Assembly (NCBI GenBank): GCA_020544305.1
Contig: CP058667.1
Location: forward strand, 2,232,001 to 2,296,000
Length of the DNA: 64,000 nucleotides
From: Staphylococcus taiwanensis
GTDB lineage: Bacteria; Bacillota; Bacilli; Staphylococcales; Staphylococcaceae
Direction of reading: 5' to 3'
Shown: one piece after another, positions 48,104-54,497 of the stretch
How positions within the stretch are numbered: position 1 is the stretch's first letter
Layout of the letters: every line of letters begins with the position of its first letter
Program-made: the position numbers and the translations under genes
The notes under the pieces: model-generated
What the model was told of the DNA's origin: nothing
What the model saw: the letters and a program-made list of their open reading frames with translations, nothing else
Databases searched by the model: none

Positions 48104-48523
48104 TTATTCAGTATATGTATCTGTTAGACGTTTATCTTGGTATATAACCATACCAGTTTTCAATTTTTTAAATCCCGCTTTTTGATAAAAATCTAAATTA
48201 ACAATAGTTGATATTAAATGTATGCACGAAACTAAGCCTATTTCATCTAGAAGGCGTTCGAGCATACGCATACCAATTTGTTTATTTTGAAAATCTTTGT
48301 TAACTACAACATCATAAATGGCTGCATTGAATACACCATCTGATAATGCCCTAGCTACGCCAATGACTTTATTATCATAAATAGTTAAGACGACATGTGT
48401 ACTATTACGGAAAATTTCACATATAGTCTCTTTGTCATGTTTTAACCAACCAACTGATTGATATATTTCATAAATTGAATCAATATAGCTTTCATCGAAA
48501 TAAGTAATTAGCTTAAACTCCAT
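48104..48523 (-). CDS. GNAT family N-acetyltransferase
   Basis: A 139-residue GNAT. NKDFQNKQIGMRMLERLL near residue 74 forms the acetyl-CoA loop, and the C-terminal LDFYQKAGFKKL is typical. The loop has QNKQIG in place of the usual R/Q-x-x-G-x-G, a small deviation. GGGGGG precedes the ATG. Single gene; substrate unknown. Confidence 0.8.
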   Translation of the reverse strand: MEFKLITYFDESYIDSIYEIYQSVGWLKHDKETICEIFRNSTHVVLTIYDNKVIGVARALSDGVFNAAIYDVVVNKDFQNKQIGMRMLERLLDEIGLVSCIHLISTIVNLDFYQKAGFKKLKTGMVIYQDKRLTDTYTE

Positions 48524-48665
48524 TCAATCCCCCCTAAATGGTCTTTTTCTATATTATATACACTTTTTTATAGGTTTTAAGTCTTATAAATATATGCGTC
48601 TCAATACCGATTTCTTTATCACTTTACTACGTTAAACTAAATAAAAAAGACAACAGGTGAAACTA

Positions 48666-49373
48666 ATGAATATATTATTTAACAAATCTAAATTAAACAT
48701 CTTATTTATTTTGAGTGTGTTGGCCTTCTTAACAATTATATTAGGAATGAAACTGCATATGCTATTAATCACTTTTGTAGATCAAAGTTCTTTCCATTGG
48801 TTTTTACACTCATTTGGTGTTCCGCAAATGAATTATCACGGAAGTTGGTTTAATGATTATATGACTATCGTCGCAACTTATGGAGACATACTACCTTTCG
48901 TCATTTTAACTATCCTAATGGCACTTATAGTATTTCTAAAACGTCATGTCATATTGTCTATTTGGCTTTTACTTACTGTAGCATCAGGTGGACTAATAGG
49001 TATAATGTTTAAGGATTTAATACATCGTGCGCGTCCATATGATCATTTATCAATTGATTCAGGATATTCATTCCCTAGTGGTCATTCTCTTGCCAGCACA
49101 CTAGTTATAATGATTATTGTGTTATTTTTTATACCTAAAATTCACAATAAGCTATTAAAATGGTCATTAACGATAATGTTAACTATGGTGTGGTTGAGCA
49201 TTCTATTCTCAAGACTATACTTCCATGCGCACTATCTTACAGATGTTATGGGAGGCGTTACATTTAGTCTATCTTGGGGCTTTGGATGTATCATGTTATA
49301 TCAACAATTTGCAATGAAGTTGAATCAATTACGTATTTTCAAAAAGAATAAAAATTATCATGTTTTCAATTAA
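48666..49373 (+). CDS. PAP2-family membrane phosphatase
   Basis: A 235-residue integral membrane phosphatase, probably acting on undecaprenyl diphosphate or phosphatidylglycerol phosphate on the outer face. The three catalytic blocks are present in order: KDLIHRARPYD (about residue 118), FPSGHS (about 137), and SRLYFHAHYLTDVMGG (about 182). About six hydrophobic helices are seen. The ATG at 48666 has GGTG upstream; the GTG at 48657 is too close. Followed by a bidirectional terminator. Confidence 0.88.
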   Translation: MNILFNKSKLNILFILSVLAFLTIILGMKLHMLLITFVDQSSFHWFLHSFGVPQMNYHGSWFNDYMTIVATYGDILPFVILTILMALIVFLKRHVILSIWLLLTVASGGLIGIMFKDLIHRARPYDHLSIDSGYSFPSGHSLASTLVIMIIVLFFIPKIHNKLLKWSLTIMLTMVWLSILFSRLYFHAHYLTDVMGGVTFSLSWGFGCIMLYQQFAMKLNQLRIFKKNKNYHVFN

Positions 49374-49390
49374 TATGGTTATATAAAGTT

Positions 49391-49428
49391 CACCCCGAAA
49401 ATTAGATTTCAATCTAACTCTCGGGGTG
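49391..49428. terminator. Bidirectional terminator between the PAP2 and PSM-like genes
   Basis: CACCCCGA (49391-49398) pairs with TCGGGGTG (49421-49428), with an inner TTAGATT/AATCTAA stem. It separates two convergent genes. Confidence 0.85.
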
Positions 49429-49447
49429 ATAATTATTGTGAAAATAA

Positions 49448-49525
49448 TTATTTAGGTTCGCCATGTACTAAAATACTACTAATAAAGTCAATCGCTTTTT
49501 TAATGAAACCGAATACGTCTGTCAT
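49448..49525 (-). CDS. Phenol-soluble-modulin-like amphipathic peptide (25 aa)
   Basis: A 25-residue frame MTDVFGFIKKAIDFISSILV-HGEPK with GGAGTGG 7 bases before its ATG and a strong terminator 20 bases past its stop. It lacks any leader and would form one amphipathic helix: V4, F5, I8, A11, I12, I15, I18 and L19 align on one face, with K9, K10, D13 and S16 on the other. These are the hallmarks of staphylococcal PSM or delta-toxin peptides, exported by Pmt ABC transporters. I do not recall this exact sequence. A leaderless bacteriocin is the alternative. Confidence 0.7.
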   Translation of the reverse strand: MTDVFGFIKKAIDFISSILVHGEPK

Positions 49526-49767
49526 TTGATTCCACTCCTTCATTAATATTTAAATTACACTTTTATTGTAAACACCTGAAGATAAATTTGGCGTTTATTG
49601 CGTAATTGCCTATTAATAATGCGTATTTGTCTGCTTATATATTTGATTTGTATTGTAATGCATTGTCAGTAATTCTTGTACGTAACTGTCTTTCACCTCG
49701 ATTATATAGACATTTTTTTATGTATACTAAGCATCATTGAATATGCCTTCTATATTTTAATATAAAA

Positions 49768-49790
49768 ACACCTGTCATAGTTACAGGTGT
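49768..49790 (-). terminator. Terminator upstream of the PSM-like gene
   Basis: ACACCTGT pairs with ACAGGTGT, with flanking T-rich sequence on the minus strand (TTTTTATATT). It separates the 44-residue frame from the PSM-like gene. Confidence 0.7.
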
Positions 49791-49815
49791 CGAAACTAAA
49801 ATAAATCCAAATAAA

Positions 49816-49950
49816 TTATTTCTTTCTATCGTTAAGTAACTTAAGTACCACAAATGTAGTGGCTATATTTAAAAAGACGTTAATCATCCCAAAATTAATA
49901 AATAAGCTAGTCCATAGACATACTACCAATATAATCGCAATTGCTCTCAT
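49816..49950 (-). CDS. Small hydrophobic peptide (44 aa), unidentified
   Basis: A 44-residue frame beginning MRAIAIILVVCLWTSLFINFG has one or two membrane segments and a basic tail (LLNDRKK). The stop is followed by a terminator hairpin within 26 bases, which supports a transcribed unit. The ribosome binding site is weak (GAAAGAAG at long spacing). Short frames like this arise by chance, so confidence is limited. Confidence 0.4.
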   Translation of the reverse strand: MRAIAIILVVCLWTSLFINFGMINVFLNIATTFVVLKLLNDRKK

Positions 49951-50134
49951 ATATTTACAACAAACTTCTTTCTTGAAGTATCAATTTTTAGTATAAAACT
50001 ATAAATAATTCTAAGTATAAATACTTGCTATACAATTTTTGTTCGTTTATTTAAACGCTTTACACCTCAACACTTATTCTTAATATGTCATATCTTTATT
50101 ATTTATGTATAATATCAATATATAAGATATACGC

Positions 50135-50584
50135 TCACACTTTTTTAATAAACCAAATTTTATCTCTACATAAAATTCCATTCTCATATATTTTATCATT
50201 ATAATTTCTTTCAAAGAATCCAATTTCTACTCCAATCATTCTGAAACCTACTTTTTGATAAAAAGCAATTTGTCCAATACTAGAATTGCCAGTCCCAACA
50301 ATAATCTCTTTGTATCCTCTTTGTTTTGCATAATCAAACAGATGTAATAATAGTTTTTTACCAAACCCGTGACCTTGTTTATTTTCACTAACAGCTATGT
50401 TGGCTAATTCAATCCTATCTACACATATCTTTTTCAACACATAACAACCTATTATTTCTGAACCATCTTTATAAATAAAGCATTCTCCACTATGAAGGTA
50501 TTCTAAAACTAATTTCATGGAAGGATCAGCCAACAACAGCAAATCAAAGGGTGCCTCTTCTATAGAGTTCAATTTTTCAATCAT
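50135..50584 (-). CDS. GNAT family N-acetyltransferase
   Basis: A 149-residue GNAT with SENKQGHGFGKKLLLHLF near residue 67 (QGHGFG acetyl-CoA loop) and IAFYQKVGFRMIG near 108. Related to Firmicute proteins annotated as PhnO/YvbK-type acetyltransferases. The gene is more AT-rich than its neighbours. It lies in the variable segment between the PAP2 gene and ilvE, which suggests an accessory gene. Substrate unknown. Confidence 0.85.
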   Translation of the reverse strand: MIEKLNSIEEAPFDLLLLADPSMKLVLEYLHSGECFIYKDGSEIIGCYVLKKICVDRIELANIAVSENKQGHGFGKKLLLHLFDYAKQRGYKEIIVGTGNSSIGQIAFYQKVGFRMIGVEIGFFERNYNDKIYENGILCRDKIWFIKKV

Positions 50585-50628
50585 AAATATTCCTACTTTT
50601 CGAAAATAGATTATATTTCTACTTAAAA

Positions 50629-50901
50629 TTACAAAATAAACAACACAACAATCATCAAAAGAATAACAAGTATATCGGCCAGTATGTTATTAACATTTTT
50701 CTCTAAAACATCTGGTATAGCCCCGATACATAAACCAATAATAAAAGTAAAACAAAAAATATTGAAAAAAACATGTAGGAAAGACCATTCAAATATCAAT
50801 TTCAGTAAAAATATCAAAAATAATAACAGTACTGAAAATCCTAATATACTCTTAGATATTGCTTCGTATTTTTCATACTTTTTCTCTCTCTTTAAAAACA
50901 T
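50629..50901 (-). CDS. Small membrane protein (90 aa), unidentified
   Basis: A 90-residue protein with a basic N-terminus (MFLKREKKYEKY) and three hydrophobic segments, ending in a membrane helix. GGAGG lies 7 bases before the ATG. It follows the frameshifted small membrane gene by 19 bases, so the two form a unit. No family is recognised. Immunity proteins of bacteriocin systems have this look, but nothing here proves that role. Confidence 0.6.
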   Translation of the reverse strand: MFLKREKKYEKYEAISKSILGFSVLLLFLIFLLKLIFEWSFLHVFFNIFCFTFIIGLCIGAIPDVLEKNVNNILADILVILLMIVVLFIL

Positions 50902-50920
50902 TCAAAGCCTCCTAAAATAA

Positions 50921-51179
50921 TTATTCATTCTTTTTATTCCTTTTATATACTTTATAAATTAAATAAATAACCACAACCATTAGCGTTAATAAATCAAAAG
51001 AATGTTTTAGTGCAGCTTTTAAAGATTGATTTATCCATAAATAACGTATTAAAAATAAAATGATTGATTGGGTTAACTGCTATTAAAAATACATTGATAA
51101 TAGGACCATCTTTTACTAAATTATAAATAATAAGGATGATGCAAATAATAGTTACGATCAACATTATGATATGAGCCAC
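50921..51179 (-). pseudogene. Small membrane protein gene with a frameshift
   Basis: A GTG start (51179) behind AGGAG opens a frame with two hydrophobic segments that stops after 61 codons. At TTTAAAAGC (about 51013-51021) one extra A would explain the break. The alternative frame then continues with a further membrane helix (LLTLMVVVIYLIYKVYKRNKKNE) to a TAA at 50921, just before the next gene's ribosome binding site. The repaired product would be about 85 residues with three helices. The A run may be a sequencing error, a phase-variation tract or true decay. Confidence 0.55.
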
Positions 51180-51333
51180 TATTTAGTTCTCCTATATTAA
51201 ATTAGTAAATAACTTTATTTTGCTTTCAGACATTATAATTATATTAGGTTAAATGATTTAATTATCTAGTTGCTTATTAAAGTTATCATTCATAAAGCAT
51301 AGACTCAAACCATCACAATCAGATAAATAAAAA

Positions 51334-51365
51334 GCTAGAAACCTTGACATCACAAGATTTCTAGC
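51334..51365 (-). terminator. Terminator of ilvE
   Basis: GCTAGAAA pairs with TTTCTAGC and is followed by TTTTTATTT on the minus strand, 15 bases past the ilvE stop. Confidence 0.85.
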
Positions 51366-51379
51366 GCAATAAACATACC

Positions 51380-52456
51380 TTATTTATATTCTGGGACAAC
51401 TACTCTCCAACCATGCGTATCTTCTAATTTACCACTTTGGATGCCAGTGTATGTGTCATATAATTTTTTAGTAATTTCGCCAGGTTCGTTATTGTTGATG
51501 ACGATTTCTCTATCTTCATATTTTAAAGTACCTACTGGTGAAATCACGGCAGCTGTACCAGAACCAAATACTTCAGTTAATTCACCTTTGTCATAAGCTT
51601 CGAATAATTCATCAATTGATACTTTACGTTCTTCAACTTCATATCCTAATTCTTTAGCTAATTCAATAATTGATTTACGTGTAATACCTGGTAAGATACT
51701 TCCATTTAAAGCAGGTGTAACTAATTTTCCGTTTTCAACGAAGAAGATGTTCATACTACCAACTTCTTCAACATATTTTTGTTCTACACCATCTAACCAT
51801 AACACTTGGTCATAGCCTAAATTATTAGCATTTGTTTGTGCTAGTAAACTTGCTGCATAGTTACCTGCTACTTTAGCAAATCCTACGCCACCACGTACGG
51901 CACGAACATATTCATCTTCAACGTAAATTTTAGTCGTTTTTAGAGTGTCTCCGCCGTAATAAGCACCTGATGGAGATAAAATGATTAATAATTTATATTG
52001 ATGAGATGCTCTTACACCTAAGATACCTTCAGTGGCAAATACAAATGGACGAATATATAATGATTGTCCTTCGCCTTCAGGTACCCAATCACGTTCAACA
52101 TCTACTAATTGTTTTAAACCTTCTAGTAATAATTCCTCATCTACTTTAGGCATCTCTAAACGTGCTAATGAATCATTAATACGTTTGAAGTTTTGATCTG
52201 GTCTAAATAATACGACTTCGCCTTCATGTTTATAAGCTTTTAACCCTTCAAATACAGCTTGTCCATAATGAAGACCTTGTGCTGCTGGTGAAACTTCGAA
52301 TGGTGCATAAGGAACAATTTTTAAATCATGCCACCCTTGATCTGCATCATAGTCGAAACTTAACATGTAATCTGTAAAGTATTGACCGAATCCTAAATTG
52401 CCTTCTGGTTTTTCTTTAAGTGTATCGCGTTGTTCAAATTTAACTTTTTCTGACAT
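51380..52456 (-). CDS. ilvE: Branched-chain amino acid aminotransferase
   Basis: A 358-residue class IV PLP aminotransferase that exchanges amino groups between glutamate and leucine, isoleucine or valine. [15 protein letters not shown] near residue 61, the PLP lysine in [15 protein letters not shown] near 195, and [14 protein letters not shown] near 305 are conserved. AGGAGG precedes the ATG. It supplies branched-chain precursors, including for the anteiso fatty acids of the membrane. Upstream DNA shows only a poor CodY-like sequence. Confidence 0.95.
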   Translation of the reverse strand: MSEKVKFEQRDTLKEKPEGNLGFGQYFTDYMLSFDYDADQGWHDLKIVPYAPFEVSPAAQGLHYGQAVFEGLKAYKHEGEVVLFRPDQNFKRINDSLARLEMPKVDEELLLEGLKQLVDVERDWVPEGEGQSLYIRPFVFATEGILGVRASHQYKLLIILSPSGAYYGGDTLKTTKIYVEDEYVRAVRGGVGFAKVAGNYAASLLAQTNANNLGYDQVLWLDGVEQKYVEEVGSMNIFFVENGKLVTPALNGSILPGITRKSIIELAKELGYEVEERKVSIDELFEAYDKGELTEVFGSGTAAVISPVGTLKYEDREIVINNNEPGEITKKLYDTYTGIQSGKLEDTHGWRVVVPEYK

Positions 52457-52829
52457 GATGAAAGCCTCCTAAATATTTCCTAGATAATAATAGTACCTTA
52501 AATTATAGCAATCTCATATTTTTGATTCAATAAGTTTTCGAAATATTCAAACTAAATACTTATATGTAAACCCTTTCTTTTAAAATAACATACATTAATA
52601 ATTAATTTAACTCCATCGTCGAAATTGAAAATTGCATTTTTAAAAGTTATAAATAAACCCTTAATATTATATAAATATTTACTATAAATAAAATAAATGT
52701 ATATCATAAAATAATGTTTACATTCAAAATTAAAATCTTACTAATACTATGTGTGTATGCAATAGCAATAAATATACCAAAAACTAAATTAGATAACGTC
52801 TTACAAACACACTAAACATAATGAAATTA
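52457..52829. other. AT-rich intergenic region upstream of ilvE
   Basis: About 370 bases hold the ilvE promoter region on the minus strand and no convincing gene. A 33-codon frame at 52714-52815 has no ribosome binding site and is not counted. Confidence 0.5.
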
Positions 52830-53155
52830 AGTACTAATACGCTTAAGTAAGTAGTTCTAAAATGGATACTGAAACGTATTTAAGCTACGCCTGAGGGAGC
52901 CAGTACTATTAATGAACTTAAGTGCTAACGCACTTATGTAAGAAATTCTAAAGATGAACTACGAATGACGTTGTGTGACGCCTGAGGGAATAGGATGAGT
53001 GTCGAGACCGCGGCTCGACCCAGCCCCCTAGGCAAGCATCACAACAGAATGAGTAAATATTCATCTAAGAATTTCTTTACCCACCCTAGGCAAGCGTCTC
53101 AATTTAAGTGAAATGAAAATCCATTTAAGAACTACTATAGAGACGGCACCCCAAA
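52830..53155. repeat. Composite intergenic repeat: two direct and two inverted units
   Basis: Two similar plus-strand units (about 52830-52905 and 52916-52990) share TAAGTNCTAAYGCACTTA-like starts, TTCTAAA, and end in ACGCCTGAGGG. Two further units (about 53027-53085 and 53091-53150) are the same sequence inverted, beginning CCCTAGGCAAGC. The centre is GTCGAG-ACCGCGG-CTCGAC (53001-53019). The base composition is richer in G and C than the surroundings. The whole can fold into a long cruciform. Confidence 0.7.
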
Positions 53156-53212
53156 AAAGTGAAACAACTTAAGTGAGTGATTATCGATCTATGACTGCTT
53201 TTTCACACAAAA

Positions 53213-53242
53213 AACTAGCAAGATGTTACCACCCTGCTAGTT
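53213..53242 (-). terminator. Terminator of the threonine dehydrogenase gene
   Basis: AACTAGCA pairs with TGCTAGTT and is followed by TTTTTTG on the minus strand. Confidence 0.8.
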
Positions 53243-53255
53243 CAAAACATCAAAC

Positions 53256-54028
53256 TTATTTATTTTGTTCTTTTTCTTCAATCGCTTTTAACATTAAATC
53301 AGTCATACCAGCTAAATCGTATTTAGGATTGAAACCCCACTCTTTACGTGAATAGCTTGTATCGATATTGTCTGGCCAGCTATCAGCAATTGCTTGACGC
53401 GCTGGGTCTACTTCGTAATCTAATGCGAAATCTGGATAATGTTTTTGGATTTCAGCTTTAATTTGTTCTGGTTCAAAGCTCATGGCGCTTAAGTTATAGC
53501 CATTACGTGTTACAAGTTTATCGCTATCTGCTTCCATCAATTTAATAATTGCATCAATTGCATCATCCATATACATCATATCCATGTATGTGTCTTTTGC
53601 GATATAGCTTGTGTAACGGCCTTTTCTAACCGCTTCGAAATAAATTTCAACCGCGTAGTCAGTTGTACCGCCGCCTGGTTCTTTAACGTGAGAAATTAGT
53701 CCTGGGAATCTCACGCTACGTGTATCGACACCAAATTTTGTGAAATAGTATTGGCATAATAACTCACCAGCAACTTTGTTCACACCATACATTGTAGTTG
53801 GTTGTTATGCATTAACGTATCCGCTTTAAAGTTTTCTACGATAGCCATCATCGCTTCACGATTGGTAACATCTAATACTTCAAATGGACCATTATTAACC
53901 GGTGAATCCTCTTCAGGTTCTCTAATATCCGTCGCTAAAACGTTATCATTTCCGTAAATTTCTCTACATTTTAATACCAACTCAGTCCCAATTTGACCAA
54001 GTGCTCCTGTAATAACTATTCTTTCCAT
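53256..54028 (-). pseudogene. SDR-type L-threonine 3-dehydrogenase with internal deletion
   Basis: The N-terminal part (54028 to about 53806) has the NAD motif [13 protein letters not shown] and runs to KADTLMH. The C-terminal part (from 53792) resumes at [12 protein letters not shown], holding the catalytic Tyr/Lys pair, and runs to the normal end. The intervening piece, including the catalytic Ser region (normally SSIGAFG), is missing. The two parts are in different frames. About 190 bases appear to be lost compared with the family length of around 320 residues. The product is expected to be inactive. The neighbouring kbl would take the enzyme's product. Confidence 0.85.
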
Positions 54029-54497
54029 AACTCGAAAACTCCCTTTGTGTTTTTTACACGAATATCTGTCCTTTTAGGGTGTACATATACCCTATTTACA
54101 TGCTTATTATAATATAAAAGCGCTTTCTTGTATACTCACAAAGTACACTCTTTTGAAATTACTTTCTTTTTGAAAATTCAAAAGAGGTTTGAACAAAAAT
54201 TAATATAATGAGTCCACCTAGCAAATCAGTAGTAGCTGATAGAACTGAACATCACTTACATCAAGTATCTACTTAGTTTTTGATTCTAAAGGTAATGCGC
54301 AAGGCACATTATCGAGAATTTCAACCAAAGTTCTACAAGCAAATTAAGTTGGGAATACAACGCATTCATAAAACATTTTGTCTCTCTTCTTATTAATTGT
54401 TTTTTAAGTTATCGTAAAGAATTTGACGTGTAAGCTTTAGACTGAACTACTTATGCTAATATAAAAATGTAAATTTCATTAAATAAAGGAGGCAAAT
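54029..54497. other. Intergenic region between the broken dehydrogenase and the AdsA-like gene
   Basis: No gene is evident in 469 bases. A stop-ended stretch at about 54257-54345 reads YLVFDSKGNAQGTLSRIST and may be a remnant of an old coding sequence, but it has no start. AAGGAGG at the right end belongs to the downstream gene. Confidence 0.4.

Noticed and set aside
52530-52550. CodY-like box upstream of ilvE
   Set aside because: At least four mismatches to AATTTTCWGAAAATT in AT-rich DNA; not better than chance.
52714-52815. 33-residue frame MFTFKIKILLILCVYAIAI...
   Set aside because: Hydrophobic start resembles a small toxin, but there is no ribosome binding site and no terminator nearby.
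53780-53815. Programmed frameshift joining the two threonine dehydrogenase parts
   Set aside because: A simple shift cannot restore the protein because about 60 residues of the conserved middle are absent.
54257-54345. Fragment YLVFDSKGNAQGTLSRIST resembling ribosomal protein L13
   Set aside because: Only a faint resemblance over about 20 residues, no start and no further match; recorded as an unassigned remnant.
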